NCBI GenBank assembly: GCA_947476325.1
Contig: CANJPZ010000002.1
Location: 124,001-188,000, forward strand
DNA length: 64,000 nucleotides
From: Caulobacteraceae bacterium
Lineage (GTDB): Bacteria; Pseudomonadota; Alphaproteobacteria; Caulobacterales; Caulobacteraceae
Direction of reading: 5' to 3'
The position numbers and the translations under genes are program-made. Numbering within the stretch: the stretch's first letter is position 1; each line of letters starts with the position of its first letter. This document shows, in pieces, positions 43,571-54,521 of this stretch. The notes below the pieces were generated by a model, which made no database searches, was not told the origin of the DNA, and saw only the letters and a program-made list of their open reading frames with translations.

Positions 43571-44099
43571 CGAGTGCGGAACCTGCAATCTGTGCTGCAA
43601 GGTGGTCGCGGTCGATGCGCTTCACAAGCCGGCGGGAACATGGTGCGAGCACGCCATTCCTGGAAAGGGCTGTTCGATCTACGGCTCCCACCCGGCCGAA
43701 TGCAAAACGTTTGAGTGCGTCTGGCTGTTTACGCCCGAGCTTGACGAGACATGGAAGCCGAACACATCGGGTATTGTCCTGCTCAAGCAGGATGCCGCCC
43801 TTTTTGTCTACGTTGACGAAAGCCACCGCGGCGCCTGGAAAAAGGAGCCGTACTATTCAGTCCTGAAACACAACGCCCTTGCGATGGCCGCTGCCGGGGC
43901 CCGGGTGGTGATTTATGAGGGCCGGGACGCGACGATCATGTTTCCCGAAGAGGATCTATTTGTCGGCGAGATCGGCAAAGGCGACAATCTGATCGCCGGA
44001 TATATCTCGACGTCCATGACCCGCCAGCCCCACGTGAAGGTCGAAACCGTCGGCGGTGAGATGTTTGAACGGCGCGGCGGCATCTACATGAACCGTTAG
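43566..44099 (+). CDS. CxxCxxCC zinc/iron-cluster family protein (YkgJ-like), copy 2
   Basis: 177 residues, the same length as copy 1, beginning MRECGTCNLCC and keeping all eight cysteines at the same positions. The first 50 residues are very similar to copy 1; the middle and C-terminal parts have diverged, with FPEED, LTRQP/MTRQP and the ending IYMNR still matching. The start lies in the duplicated pyrG-end repeat. Metal binding is inferred from the family; the partner is unknown. Confidence 0.85.
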   Translation: MRECGTCNLCCKVVAVDALHKPAGTWCEHAIPGKGCSIYGSHPAECKTFECVWLFTPELDETWKPNTSGIVLLKQDAALFVYVDESHRGAWKKEPYYSVLKHNALAMAAAGARVVIYEGRDATIMFPEEDLFVGEIGKGDNLIAGYISTSMTRQPHVKVETVGGEMFERRGGIYMNR

Positions 44100-44218
44100 T
44101 CCATTCGCCCGAAGGACTGGATGGTTGAACAAGTTGCGGCTTTGAGGCATACACCCCGCCTCTCGTGGCGGGCCCTGTTTTCCCGCCGCTTCCATTTTCT
44201 AGACCCGGGACCACTTCG

Positions 44219-44401
44219 ATGGCCGTTCCTAAACGCAAAGTCTCCCCCTCGCGCGCCGGCATGCGCCGTTCGCACCACGCGCTGGAAGCCAATTCCTACG
44301 TGGAAGACAAGGACACCGGCGAGCTTCGCCGTCCGCACCATATCGACCTGAAGACCGGCATGTATCGCGGACGTCAGGTTCTGACTCCCAAGGAAGACTA
44401 G
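44219..44401 (+). CDS. rpmF: 50S ribosomal protein L32
   Basis: 60-residue ribosomal protein beginning [20 protein letters not shown], the standard alphaproteobacterial L32 start. The C-terminal part has [16 protein letters not shown]. It lacks the zinc-binding cysteines, as in many Gram-negative forms. The same frame is open further upstream, but the family start fixes ATG 44219. Confidence 0.95.
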   Translation: MAVPKRKVSPSRAGMRRSHHALEANSYVEDKDTGELRRPHHIDLKTGMYRGRQVLTPKED

Positions 44402-44472
44402 TCTTCACCGGCCGCGCTGCCGTCTTTCGTCGCGACTTGCGGGCGAGGGGCGTAATGCGCAATTCTCGGTCC

Positions 44473-45033
44473 ATGAAACGACTGACTCTCCTTGCCTTTG
44501 CGGGCCTCCTGGCGGCCTGCGACGAGTCTTCCGTTGTCGGTCCACCCAACGCTGCAGCGCCCGCAGTCCTTACAGACGCGCCTGTACCGCCGTCGATCCT
44601 GTCGCCGGCCGGTTGGGGTCCTGTTCGCATCGGAACGACCGAGGCCAAGGCCATTGAGGCCATGGGCGGCGGGCGGGCGACTGAGCCGGTTCTGGGTTCA
44701 ACCTGCCACTATGTCCGCCCGCTCAGCTCCGGCAGCATTCGGGTGATGATAGAGAACGGCAAGGTCAGTCGAATCGAAGCGCATGGCGGCGCCGACCATG
44801 TCGTGACCGATACCGGCCTGTCACTCGGCGCCACGCCCGATCAGGTCCGCGCCCGCTATTCCGGTGAGCTGGACGAAGAACCGGACAAATACCTGCCCGC
44901 GCCCGCCGCGACCCTGACCTGGTGGAACCGCCGCGAAAACATCGGCATCCGTTATTTGGTGAACAGCGCAGGCCTGGTCGATGCGATCTTTGTCGGCGGA
45001 TCGTCGATCCGCAACGTCGAGGGCTGTTCCTGA
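44473..45033 (+). CDS. Predicted lipoprotein upstream of eno
   Basis: 186 residues from ATG 44473. Lipoprotein signal MKRLTLLAFAGLLAAC with lipobox LAAC and Asp at +2, a residue that in E. coli favours retention in the inner membrane. The mature part has two similar segments (VRIGTTEAKAIEAMGGG and LSLGATPDQVRARYSG), resembling the repeat of small SmpA/OmlA-like or periplasmic domains, and two Cys (in STCHY and EGCS) that may pair. Family not recognised with certainty; function unknown. Confidence 0.75.
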   Translation: MKRLTLLAFAGLLAACDESSVVGPPNAAAPAVLTDAPVPPSILSPAGWGPVRIGTTEAKAIEAMGGGRATEPVLGSTCHYVRPLSSGSIRVMIENGKVSRIEAHGGADHVVTDTGLSLGATPDQVRARYSGELDEEPDKYLPAPAATLTWWNRRENIGIRYLVNSAGLVDAIFVGGSSIRNVEGCS

Positions 45034-45072
45034 GGCCTTCGGGGCGCTAAACGCGGGCGCATCGAATCCTGA

Positions 45073-46356
<1,284 letters not shown>

Positions 46357-46392
46357 GAGGCGATTAACCGTCCGGGCGTTAAGCCTGAAGCC

Positions 46393-46698
46393 ATGCTTGA
46401 ACGCACACGGCTCTATGCGCCGACCGTCATATTGGGGTTCCTGATCTTCTACTTCGCCTTCCAGGCGTTGACCGGAGAGCGCGGCCTGTTGTCAGCTCGC
46501 CGACGTCAGGAAACCCTCACGGCCCGCACAGCCGAACTCAAGGATCTGCAAGCGCAGAGCGCGGACTTGTCGGCGCGTATCAGATTGCTGAATCCGGACA
46601 GTCTTTCAGCGGATCTACTGGAGGAACGCGCACGTTCCCTGCTAGGATTCATCCGACCGAACGAATACGTCATTCGCATGCCCGTCTCCGCCGGCTGA
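46393..46698 (+). CDS. ftsB: Septum formation initiator FtsB/DivIC family
   Basis: Cell-division protein bridging FtsL and FtsQ. 101 residues: short cytoplasmic end, one helix (VILGFLIFYFAFQALTG, residues 13-29), then a charged coiled-coil (RRRQETLTARTAELKDLQAQ) and a short globular end (LLGFIRPNEYVI). Location between eno and the pdh genes is the usual alphaproteobacterial position. Confidence 0.9.
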   Translation: MLERTRLYAPTVILGFLIFYFAFQALTGERGLLSARRRQETLTARTAELKDLQAQSADLSARIRLLNPDSLSADLLEERARSLLGFIRPNEYVIRMPVSAG

Positions 46699-46740
46699 TT
46701 CTCCCGCCGGCTTCAGAGCCGGATCGCCCGTGGAGACAGC

Positions 46741-47739
46741 ATGGCCGGCAAAGCCGCCTCAACGAAAGCCCAGGGCGCCGAGGGCGGCGATACGAACCTG
46801 TTGGCCTTTTACCGCGACATGTTGTTGATCCGCCGGTTCGAAGAGCGAGCGGGCCAGCTTTACGGCATGGGTCTGATCGGCGGCTTCTGCCACCTCTACA
46901 TCGGACAGGAAGCCATCGCGGTCGGCGTGGAGAGCGCCCGTGCAGCCGGCGACCAGATCATCACAGCCTATCGCGACCACGGCCACATGCTGGCCGCCGG
47001 CATGGATCCCAGGGCGGTGATGGCCGAACTCACAGGCCGGGCCGGGGGCACATCGCGCGGCAAGGGCGGCTCTATGCACATGTTTTCTCCCGAGAAAGGT
47101 TTCTACGGCGGTCACGGCATCGTCGGCGCCCAGGTCAGTCTGGGAACCGGCCTCGCGCTTGCCAACCGCAACCTCGGCAACAATGCGGTGGCCTTCTGTT
47201 ATTTCGGCGACGGCGCGGCCAACCAGGGCCAGGTCTACGAAAGTTTCAACATGGCCGAGCTGTGGCGCCTGCCCATCGTTTATGTGATCGAAAACAACCA
47301 GTACGCCATGGGCACCTCGATCGAGCGCTCGTCGGCCGAAACCCACCTCTACAAGCGTGGCGCCTCGTTCCTGATCCCCGGCGAGGAAGTCGACGGCATG
47401 GATGTGGAAATCGTCGCCGCTGCGACCAAAAAAGCCGCAGCCCACGCGCGCTCCGGCAAAGGCCCGTACATCCTCGAGATGAAGACCTATCGCTACCGCG
47501 GACATTCGATGAGCGATCCGGCCAAGTACCGGACCCGCGAAGAGGTAGACGAGGTGCGCAAGACCCGCGACCCCATCGACCATCTGGTAGAGCATCTGGA
47601 AGCCCGAAAGCTGACCAATGACGACCAGCTCAAGGCCATCGACGCCGAGGTAAAGGCCATCGTCGCCGAAGCCGTCGAGTTTGCCCGCAGCTCGCCCGAG
47701 CCCGACCCGCGCGAGCTTTACACCGATGTCTACGGATAG
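46741..47739 (+). CDS. pdhA: Pyruvate dehydrogenase E1 component, alpha subunit
   Basis: Thiamine-diphosphate enzyme decarboxylating pyruvate, with PdhB as partner. 332 residues. ThDP/Mg motif GDGAANQGQVYESFNMAELW through ENNQYAMGT; RYRGHSMSDPAKYRTREE is the family loop. A short hairpin (CCGGCT/AGCCGG, 46707-46722) without a T run lies in the 42-base gap after ftsB. Six bases before pdhB. Confidence 0.96.
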   Translation: MAGKAASTKAQGAEGGDTNLLAFYRDMLLIRRFEERAGQLYGMGLIGGFCHLYIGQEAIAVGVESARAAGDQIITAYRDHGHMLAAGMDPRAVMAELTGRAGGTSRGKGGSMHMFSPEKGFYGGHGIVGAQVSLGTGLALANRNLGNNAVAFCYFGDGAANQGQVYESFNMAELWRLPIVYVIENNQYAMGTSIERSSAETHLYKRGASFLIPGEEVDGMDVEIVAAATKKAAAHARSGKGPYILEMKTYRYRGHSMSDPAKYRTREEVDEVRKTRDPIDHLVEHLEARKLTNDDQLKAIDAEVKAIVAEAVEFARSSPEPDPRELYTDVYG

Positions 47740-47745
47740 AGCGTC

Positions 47746-49155
47746 ATGAGCCAGGACATCCTCATGCCTGCCCTGTCGCCCACCATGGAGGAGGGCACAC
47801 TGGCCAAATGGCTGGTCAAGCCGGGCGACCAGGTCAAATCCGGCGACGTGATCGCCGAGATCGAAACCGACAAGGCGACGATGGAGGTCGAAGCTGTAGA
47901 CGAGGGCGTGGTCGAAGCCCTGCTGGTCGAGGCCGGAACCCAGAACGTCAAGGTGGGAACGCCGGTGGCGCGGTTGAGCGGCGCGTCCTTCGAGACGCCC
48001 GCTGCGCGGGCTCCTCAGGATGACGGGCTAGTGGTGCAGGCGGATGAGCCAGCGCCCCCGAAGGCTCCCGTGCCCGAACAACCACAACAAGTCCGTTATC
48101 CTGAGGAGGGCGCGCCAGCGCCCGTCTCGAAGGATGCAAACCCTTCGCCCCCGACCGACTTTCCGGCGGGAACGACCTTCACCAAGACCACCGTCCGCGA
48201 CGCATTGCGCGACGCCATGGCCGAGGAGATGCGGGCCGATGACCGCGTCTTTCTGATGGGAGAGGAAGTCGCCCAGTACCAGGGCGCCTACAAGGTCTCC
48301 CGCGGCTTGCTGGAAGAGTTCGGCGACAAGCGGGTGATCGACACGCCGATCACCGAGCATGGCTTTGCGGGCGCCGGGGTCGGGGCGGCCATGGCGGGCC
48401 TGCGCCCCATTGTCGAGTTCATGACCTGGAACTTCGCCATGCAGGCCATCGACCAGATCATCAACTCGGCCGCCAAGACCCGCTACATGTCCGGTGGCCT
48501 GATCAGCGTGCCGATCGTCTTCCGTGGCCCAAACGGCGCGGCGGCTCGCGTCGCCGCCCAGCACAGCCAGGACTACGCCGCCTGGTACGCCCACGTGCCG
48601 GGACTGAAGGTCGTGGCGCCCTATGACGCCGCCGACGCCAAGGGCCTGCTGAAAGCGGCGATCCGCGACCCCAATCCCGTCGTCTTCCTCGAAAACGAGA
48701 TGCTCTACGGTCAGGAATTCGACGTCCCCGATGGCGACCATGTCGCGCCCATTGGCAAGGCCAAGGTGCGACGCGCCGGCAAGGACGTGACCTTGACCGC
48801 TTACAGCCGCATGGTGGGTCTGGCGCTTCAGGCGGCCGAGGTCCTAGCCGCTGAGGGCTTAGAGGCCGAGGTGGTTGATATCCGCACCCTGCGGCCGCTG
48901 GATTCGGACACCATCATCGCCAGCGTGAAAAAGACTCACCGCATCGTCTCGATTGAAGAAGGGTGGGGCCCAATGGGCGTCGGCGCCGAAGTGGTCGCCC
49001 GCGTCATCGAAGGCGCCTTCGACTGGCTCGACGCGCCGCCGGCCCGTGTGTGCCAGGAAGACGTGCCCATGCCCTACGCGGCCAATCTGGAGGCGCTAAG
49101 CCTGCCCTCAGTCGACAAGATCGTGAAGGCGGCCAGGGCGGTCTGTTACCGATGA
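47746..49155 (+). CDS. pdhB: Pyruvate dehydrogenase E1 component, beta subunit with lipoyl domain
   Basis: 469 residues: N-terminal lipoyl domain (residues 1-79, lipoyl-lysine in [15 protein letters not shown]), a linker of about 60 residues, then the E1-beta catalytic domain from [14 protein letters not shown]. Fusion of a lipoyl domain to E1-beta is typical of alphaproteobacteria. The linker contains two in-frame palindromic repeats (47983-48027 and 48093-48137). The lipoyl domain is almost identical to that of PdhC. Stop overlaps the next ATG (ATGA). Confidence 0.96.
   Translation: MSQDILMPALSPTMEEGTLAKWLVKPGDQVKSGDVIAEIETDKATMEVEAVDEGVVEALLVEAGTQNVKVGTPVARLSGASFETPAARAPQDDGLVVQADEPAPPKAPVPEQPQQVRYPEEGAPAPVSKDANPSPPTDFPAGTTFTKTTVRDALRDAMAEEMRADDRVFLMGEEVAQYQGAYKVSRGLLEEFGDKRVIDTPITEHGFAGAGVGAAMAGLRPIVEFMTWNFAMQAIDQIINSAAKTRYMSGGLISVPIVFRGPNGAAARVAAQHSQDYAAWYAHVPGLKVVAPYDAADAKGLLKAAIRDPNPVVFLENEMLYGQEFDVPDGDHVAPIGKAKVRRAGKDVTLTAYSRMVGLALQAAEVLAAEGLEAEVVDIRTLRPLDSDTIIASVKKTHRIVSIEEGWGPMGVGAEVVARVIEGAFDWLDAPPARVCQEDVPMPYAANLEALSLPSVDKIVKAARAVCYR
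47983..48027 (-). repeat. Palindromic coding repeat, reverse copy in the pdhB linker
   Basis: 45 bases. Read on the minus strand it has CATCCTGAGGAG, a short palindrome CCCGCGCAGCGGG, and TCTCGAAGGACGC. It matches, inverted, the copy at 48093-48137, and the copy in pdhC at 49799-49843 in the same orientation without gaps. Translated in frame as [15 protein letters not shown]. Confidence 0.8.
48093..48137 (+). repeat. Palindromic coding repeat, forward copy in the pdhB linker
   Basis: 45 bases: TATCCTGAGGAG, internal palindrome GGGCGCGCCAGCGCCC, and TCTCGAAGGATGC. It forms an inverted pair with 47983-48027. Translated in frame as [16 protein letters not shown]. By eye 37 of 45 bases match the forward copy in pdhC. 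Confidence 0.8.
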
Positions 49156-49556
49156 GCGGCGCACTCAAATGGCGAGCGGGAGGCTGTCATTGCGGCGCGG
49201 TGCGCTTCGAGGTGCAATGCGTTGATGCCGTTACGGTCAGCGAATGCAACTGTTCGATGTGTCGCAAGACCGGCTTCATTCACCTGATCGTCGATGACGC
49301 CGCGTTTCGCATCACCCAGGGCCAGGACCAGCTGACTTCCTACCGTTTCAACACCGGCGTCGCCGAGCACCTGTTCTGCAAGAATTGCGGCGTGAAGAGC
49401 ATCTATCACCCACGCTCACGACCTACGGGCTGGTCGGTCAACGTCAACGCCCTGGACGCGCCGGAAGCCTTGACCCTGACCATGACCGTCTTCGACGGCA
49501 AGAACTGGGAACAGCATTTCGCGGGCCTGTCGCCGGAGGACCGGTACTCGGTATGA
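49152..49556 (+). CDS. GFA/CENP-V domain zinc-binding protein inside the pdh operon
   Basis: 134 residues of the glutathione-dependent formaldehyde-activating enzyme/CENP-V fold. Zinc ligands: [19 protein letters not shown], and FCKNCGVKS, seven cysteines in all. It overlaps pdhB (ATGA) and pdhC (ATGA), so it is translated with them. The family name does not establish activity: many members are of unknown function. Substrate and link to pyruvate dehydrogenase are unknown. Confidence 0.88.
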   Translation: MSGALKWRAGGCHCGAVRFEVQCVDAVTVSECNCSMCRKTGFIHLIVDDAAFRITQGQDQLTSYRFNTGVAEHLFCKNCGVKSIYHPRSRPTGWSVNVNALDAPEALTLTMTVFDGKNWEQHFAGLSPEDRYSV

Positions 49557-50944
49557 GCCAGGACATCCTCATGCCGGCCCTGTCGCCCACCATGGAGGAG
49601 GGCGCGCTCGCCCGCTGGCACGTAAAGCCCGGCGATGCGGTCAAGGCCGGCGATATCATCGCCGACATTGAGACCGATAAGGCGACGATGGAAGTCGAAG
49701 CCGTCGACGAGGGCGTCATTGAGGCGTTGCTGGTTGAGGCGGGTAAGCAAGGTGTCAGGGTCGGTGTTCCGATCGCGCGGCTGAGCGGGGAGGGCGCTGC
49801 GTCCTTCCAGACGCCGACTTCGGCGGCGCCTCAGGATGAAGATGTCAGTGCACACCCAGAAGTCGTTCGTCATGCTGAGGAGAGCGCGGCAGCGCCTGTC
49901 TCGAAGCACGCGGAGGGCCAACCCCCATCGCCGTCTGTCCGCCGCATCGCTGCTGAGGCTCACCTGGACCTTGCCTCCATAAAGGGCACTGGCCGCGAGG
50001 GCCGGGTCACCAAGGCCGACGCCCTGGCCGCTGTCCATTCGGATCGGGTTTTTGCCTCGCCCATCGCCCGAAGGTTGGCCAGGGAACAGAACCTCGATCT
50101 GACATCGGTGACCGGCAGCGGCCCCGCCGGGCGGATCATCGAGCGCGATCTGGCCGTGGCCAGGGTTGCCCCTGCCGCCGCGCCGGCGTCGCCCAAGGCC
50201 GCCGCGCCTGAACCCCATCCAGCGCCTACTCTCGAGCAGATGGGCATCCCGCCGGGATCCTACGACTTGATCCCGCTCGACGGCATGCGCCGCACCGTGG
50301 CCCGCCGCCTGACCGAGGCCGCGCGCGACATCCCGCACTTTCCCCTGACCGTCGACATCGAGATCGACGCCCTGCTGGAAAGCCGCACGGCCATAAACGC
50401 CTTGCTGGAAAAGGAAGGCGTCAAGGTCAGCGTCAATGACATGCTGATCAAGGCCTGCGCCATGGCCCTGAAACACGAGCCCGCCGCCAACGCCTCATTC
50501 ACCCCCGAGGGCATCGCCCTGCATCACAATGCTGACGTCGCGATGGCCGTGGCCATCAACGGCGGCCTGATCACGCCGATCATCTTCAAGGCCGAGACCA
50601 AAACCCTGGCCCAGATCGCCACCGAGGCCAAGGACTTGGCGGCCCGGGCTCGCGAGCGCAAGCTGAAGCCTCAGGAATACCTCGGCGGCACCTTCAGCAT
50701 CTCCAACCTGGGCATGTTCGGCATCCGCCAGTTCTCATCGATCATCAACCCGCCCCAGGGCTGCATCCTGTCTGTCGGCGTCGGTGAAAAGCGCCCCGTG
50801 GTGCGCGGTGATCAGCTGGCCATCGCTACAGTGATGACGGTCACGCTCACCTGCGATCATCGCGTGGTCGATGGCGCCATTGGCGCGCGCTGGCTGCAGG
50901 CGTTCCGGACGATGATCGAAAAGCCGTCGACGATGCTGGCCTAG
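49553..50944 (+). CDS. pdhC: Pyruvate dehydrogenase E2, dihydrolipoamide acetyltransferase
   Basis: 463 residues: lipoyl domain (1-79), linker with palindromic repeats, two peripheral-subunit-binding-type domains (about 126-161 with [20 protein letters not shown], and 169-203 with [20 protein letters not shown]), then the acyltransferase core with catalytic His-Asp in [16 protein letters not shown]. Two such binding domains in succession are unusual. ATG 49553 overlaps the GFA gene. The stop shares CTAG with the convergent ligase gene. Confidence 0.95.
   Translation: MSQDILMPALSPTMEEGALARWHVKPGDAVKAGDIIADIETDKATMEVEAVDEGVIEALLVEAGKQGVRVGVPIARLSGEGAASFQTPTSAAPQDEDVSAHPEVVRHAEESAAAPVSKHAEGQPPSPSVRRIAAEAHLDLASIKGTGREGRVTKADALAAVHSDRVFASPIARRLAREQNLDLTSVTGSGPAGRIIERDLAVARVAPAAAPASPKAAAPEPHPAPTLEQMGIPPGSYDLIPLDGMRRTVARRLTEAARDIPHFPLTVDIEIDALLESRTAINALLEKEGVKVSVNDMLIKACAMALKHEPAANASFTPEGIALHHNADVAMAVAINGGLITPIIFKAETKTLAQIATEAKDLAARARERKLKPQEYLGGTFSISNLGMFGIRQFSSIINPPQGCILSVGVGEKRPVVRGDQLAIATVMTVTLTCDHRVVDGAIGARWLQAFRTMIEKPSTMLA
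49799..49843 (-). repeat. Palindromic coding repeat, reverse copy in the pdhC linker
   Basis: 45 bases, diverged from 47983-48027 in the loop but alignable without gaps. Translated in frame as [15 protein letters not shown]. Forms an inverted pair with 49867-49911. Confidence 0.7.
49867..49911 (+). repeat. Palindromic coding repeat, forward copy in the pdhC linker
   Basis: 45 bases: CGTCATGCTGAGGAG, GCGCGGCAGCGC core, and GTCTCGAAGCACGC. Translated in frame as [16 protein letters not shown]. It is the counterpart of 48093-48137. Confidence 0.75.
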
Positions 50945-52494
50945 GCCGCACGGGCCTCGTGGTTTTGGGCGATACGCTGGACGGCCACATAGTCGGTCTT
51001 GCCGGTCCCCAGCACCGGTATGTGGGTCGCGGTGACAATGCGGCGCGGCACGGCCAGTTCGGATGCGCCGGTGCTCTGGGCGTGTTCCAGCAGGCGGCTG
51101 ACATTGGCGTCGATGCGGTCGGTGATCAGCACCAGCCTCTCACCCTTTTTGGCGTCCGGCATGGAGATCACGGCATGGTGCGAGTCCGGCCACACCTGAT
51201 GGGCTAGGACCTCGGCCGCCGTCAGGGAGACCATCTCACCGCCGATCTTGGCGAAACGTTTGACCCGGCCAAGGATGGTGACCCAATTGTCGTCGGTCAT
51301 GTCGACCACATCGCCGGTATCGTACCATTCGTCAGCCGTCTCAACGTCGCCGGCTTCGTTCAGATAACCAGCCATGACGTTGGGCCCGCGGACCATCAGC
51401 TTGGCGCCGGCCTTTATGCCCTCCACCGGCTCCAGCCGGGCTTCCATGCCAGGCACCAGGCCGCCGACCGTGCCGCGCCGGTTGTCGAGCGGGGTGTTCA
51501 AGGCGATCACTGGCGAGGCTTCGGTGGCACCATAGCCTTCGACCACCGGCACGCCGCCAAACTTGCGGGCGACCAGATCGTGGGTCTCGTCGCGCACCCG
51601 CTCGGCCCCGCAACAGATGAACTTAAGGCCCGACATCTCGGCCGGCTCGGCCGAGCGCGCGTACTGGTTCAGGAAGGTGTCGGTGGCGAGAAGCACGGCG
51701 GCCCCGGACTCCTTGATCAAGGGGGGGATCTGCTTGATGTGCAGAGGCGAGGGATAGTTGAACGCCTTCAATCCGTTGAGGATCGGCAACAACACCCCAG
51801 CCAGCAGTCCAAATGCGTGGAAGACCGGCAGGGGATTGAACAGCACCCAGTCCGGATCAAGATCGATGTGGGCGGCCACCTGATCGACATTGGCCAGCAG
51901 ATTGCCCTGGGTCAGCATCACGCCCTTGGGCGCGCCATAGCTGCCCGAGGTGAACAGGATGACGCCCGGATCGGATGGCCCGGTCTCAACCCGGAAGGCC
52001 TTGGGCGCCTTTTCAGCGACGACGCCGGCGATCTTGTCGAGAAAGTTGATGCTGGCGCGCACGTCCTCAAGCCAGGTGATCGTCCAGGCGCCTTCCAGGG
52101 CATCGACGATATCTTCAAGCTTGGCCTGGTCGATAAAGCGATGGGCGGTCAGGATGCGTTTGACCCGCGCTGTCTTGCAGGCTGAGCGAAGGTTGCGGAC
52201 TCCCGCCGTGAAGTTCAACATCACCGGCACGCGGCCAAAGGCATGCAAGGCGTAGAAAACCACGGTCGCGCCGACGCCGGTCGGCAGCAGCACCGCCACG
52301 CGCTCGCCCGGCTCGGTCATACCGGCAATCTTGCGGCCCAGCACGAAGGCGGCGCGGATCACGTCTGTATAGGTCATGACCTTGCGTTCCTGGTCTTCCA
52401 GGATCGGCTTCTTCGCGCCGTAACGGTCGCGGGCGTCGAGCAGGGCGTCAAATACGCTGCGCTGCGCCGATGTCGGATCGTAGGCCCTCGGCAT
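50941..52494 (-). CDS. AMP-dependent acyl-CoA/acyl-ACP synthetase
   Basis: 517 residues of the ANL adenylating family. AMP motifs: [34 protein letters not shown] and YDTGDVVDM; late lysine in [11 protein letters not shown]. The sequence looks closest to the ligase half of Aas (acyl-ACP synthetase/acyl-glycerophosphoethanolamine), by recollection, but without the acyltransferase half. ATG 52494 chosen over a GTG at 52518. Stop shared as CTAG with pdhC. Substrate is probably a fatty acid; not proven. Confidence 0.85.
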   Translation of the reverse strand: MPRAYDPTSAQRSVFDALLDARDRYGAKKPILEDQERKVMTYTDVIRAAFVLGRKIAGMTEPGERVAVLLPTGVGATVVFYALHAFGRVPVMLNFTAGVRNLRSACKTARVKRILTAHRFIDQAKLEDIVDALEGAWTITWLEDVRASINFLDKIAGVVAEKAPKAFRVETGPSDPGVILFTSGSYGAPKGVMLTQGNLLANVDQVAAHIDLDPDWVLFNPLPVFHAFGLLAGVLLPILNGLKAFNYPSPLHIKQIPPLIKESGAAVLLATDTFLNQYARSAEPAEMSGLKFICCGAERVRDETHDLVARKFGGVPVVEGYGATEASPVIALNTPLDNRRGTVGGLVPGMEARLEPVEGIKAGAKLMVRGPNVMAGYLNEAGDVETADEWYDTGDVVDMTDDNWVTILGRVKRFAKIGGEMVSLTAAEVLAHQVWPDSHHAVISMPDAKKGERLVLITDRIDANVSRLLEHAQSTGASELAVPRRIVTATHIPVLGTGKTDYVAVQRIAQNHEARAA

Positions 52495-52572
52495 CCTGAC
52501 GCTTGTCCCTGAAATCACTGTTCTTGTTGTTAGCGTCAGCTTAGGGCGCAGGTTCCGCCTTGAAAAGGTTAG

Positions 52573-53526
52573 TTACGACCTGTGATCACCTGCGAGCGCA
52601 GACAACACGGCGCTCAACCATGCGCCGTGGGCTGTATCAGCTTCCAGCTGGTAGGGACCGCGCGCTGTGATCGCGACCAGGCGGCAATGCTTGAACGATG
52701 CGCAGCCCTGTGCGCTGGCCTCTGGAGTCAGGACCAGCACCTGCGAGTTGATCCGAACGCGCGTGACGCTGGCCGACGTCTCGCTGGCCAGCTTGCTCCA
52801 GGCCGTGCGCCAGCCGGGCGATGGGCCGCCCATGCGCAGATCAGGGTTGGCGATCATCCACCCGCTCTGGGCGCGCTGGCGGACGGTCAGAGCTGAAGGA
52901 TCGGCTGGCCGAACCCAGGGGCCGGCGCTCTTTGGCACGGCGGCGTCGCCCGGCGCTGACAGGATCAGGCTCGCCGCCGGCAGTCCCCGCGCCAAAGCGG
53001 CGATGGCGGCCGGCGCGGCCGATCCGCTGGCGATCAGGGTGACCGGTCTGGACGGCTTTGGCCGGATCACCCCGACCGTCAGAGCGCGAACGCCCTCGAT
53101 GTCAGCCTCAAAATCCTGAGCCCGCCCCAGATCACGCGGCAATTTGTAGCGGCCCGAGCCGCCCTGGCCCGCGGCCTCGATCACCCAGACCGAATAGTTC
53201 AGAGCCACCAGGTCCCGCGCCGTCTCGAACCAGCCCTCGGCGGTCTCACCATAGCCGGTCATGATGATCACCTCGCCTGTGCTCATCCCCGGTGGCGCCG
53301 CGACGCCGTAGCGAAGGGCGGGCTTGCCTCTCAGCCGGACCACGCCCCAACCCCAGCCATCCGGCGCCCAGTACCGGGGCGACAGACCCGGCGGCAAGCG
53401 CGCGCCGGTGAAGGCGGCACGCTCGTCCGGTTGCCCGCAGGCCGCCATGAACAGGACAAGGATCAAGGCAAAGCAGGTGCGAAACACCGGTTCAGTCTTC
53501 GCTGCATGCCCCTCGCTTCGCAACAC
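52573..53526 (-). CDS. Lipoprotein with alpha/beta-hydrolase-like fold
   Basis: 317 residues from a GTG at 53526; a GTG at 53487 would give a more typical lipoprotein signal ([17 protein letters not shown], lipobox MAAC). The mature part looks like a lysophospholipase-type hydrolase: [27 protein letters not shown]. The position expected for the nucleophile elbow reads [11 protein letters not shown], not GxSxG, so catalysis is doubtful. It is followed by the acyl synthetase gene on the same strand, which may hint at lipid metabolism (inference). Confidence 0.7.
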   Translation of the reverse strand: MLRSEGHAAKTEPVFRTCFALILVLFMAACGQPDERAAFTGARLPPGLSPRYWAPDGWGWGVVRLRGKPALRYGVAAPPGMSTGEVIIMTGYGETAEGWFETARDLVALNYSVWVIEAAGQGGSGRYKLPRDLGRAQDFEADIEGVRALTVGVIRPKPSRPVTLIASGSAAPAAIAALARGLPAASLILSAPGDAAVPKSAGPWVRPADPSALTVRQRAQSGWMIANPDLRMGGPSPGWRTAWSKLASETSASVTRVRINSQVLVLTPEASAQGCASFKHCRLVAITARGPYQLEADTAHGAWLSAVLSALAGDHRS

Positions 53527-53562
53527 CTTGATCGCGGGGCCGATTGCGCCGATCTAGGGGCC

Positions 53563-54516
53563 ATGGCCGTGGTTATCGACTCCCTTGGCGCGCAAAGGCC
53601 GCGCCACCCGGAAAAGCAGAGCCGTCCGGATTCGCCGATCCTGCGCAAGCCCGACTGGCTGCGCGTCCGCGCGCCTGGCTCGCCCGGCTATCAGGAAACC
53701 CGCGCCATCGTTAAGGCCCACGGCCTGGTGACGGTCTGCGAGGAAGCGGCCTGCCCGAACATCGGCGAATGCTGGAGCGTGCGCCACGCCACCATGATGA
53801 TCATGGGCGAGACCTGCACCCGCGCCTGCTCCTTCTGCAATGTCGCCACGGGACTTCCCGGACCGCTGGATCCCACCGAGCCGGATCGCGTCGCCCAGGC
53901 GGTTGCGAAGATGGGTCTGGCTCATGTGGTGATCACCTCGGTCGACCGCGACGACCTGTCCGACGGGGGCGCCGCCCATTTCGCCGCCGTGGTCCACGCC
54001 ATCCGCGCAGCGGCCCCGGCCACCACCATCGAAATCCTGACGCCGGATTTCCTGCGCAAGGAACGGGCCGAGGATGTCTTGACCGACGCCCGGCCCGACG
54101 TCTTCAACCACAATCTGGAGACGGTGCCGCGGCTCTATCAGACCATCCGGCCCGGCGCGCGTTACTACCAGTCATTGCGCCTGCTCGACCGGGTGAAACA
54201 GTGTGACCCCAACGCCTTCACCAAGTCGGGCCTGATGGTCGGTCTGGGCGAGACGAAGGAGGAAGTTCTCCAGGTCATGGACGACATGCGCGTGGCCGGC
54301 GTCGATTTCATCACCATCGGCCAGTACCTGCAGCCGTCGCGCAAGCACGCGCCCATCGACCGCTTCTGGGCGCCGGAGGAATTCGCCGCCCTGGAGACCA
54401 TCGCCCGCTCCAAGGGCTTCCTGATGGTCTCATCCAGCCCGCTGACCCGCTCGTCACACCACGCTGGCGAGGACTTCGCTCGCCTCAAGGCGGCGCGGCA
54501 GAGCAGGGCGGCTTAA
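53563..54516 (+). CDS. lipA: Lipoyl synthase
   Basis: Radical SAM enzyme inserting two sulfurs into octanoyl groups on lipoyl domains, including those of PdhB and PdhC nearby. 317 residues. Auxiliary-cluster cysteines in [12 protein letters not shown], radical [11 protein letters not shown], and the C-terminal RSSHHAGED serine ligand motif. ATG 53563 selected from context; the frame is open upstream but without the family pattern. Five bases before the Coq10-like gene. Confidence 0.96.
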   Translation: MAVVIDSLGAQRPRHPEKQSRPDSPILRKPDWLRVRAPGSPGYQETRAIVKAHGLVTVCEEAACPNIGECWSVRHATMMIMGETCTRACSFCNVATGLPGPLDPTEPDRVAQAVAKMGLAHVVITSVDRDDLSDGGAAHFAAVVHAIRAAAPATTIEILTPDFLRKERAEDVLTDARPDVFNHNLETVPRLYQTIRPGARYYQSLRLLDRVKQCDPNAFTKSGLMVGLGETKEEVLQVMDDMRVAGVDFITIGQYLQPSRKHAPIDRFWAPEEFAALETIARSKGFLMVSSSPLTRSSHHAGEDFARLKAARQSRAA

Positions 54517-54521
54517 ACGAC

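Noticed and set aside
44155-44172. Hairpin CCCGCC/GGCGGG followed by a short TTTT, before rpmF
   Set aside because: The T run is only four bases and is separated from the stem by CCCTG. It could be a weak terminator after the zinc-cluster gene or leader structure; not strong enough to list.
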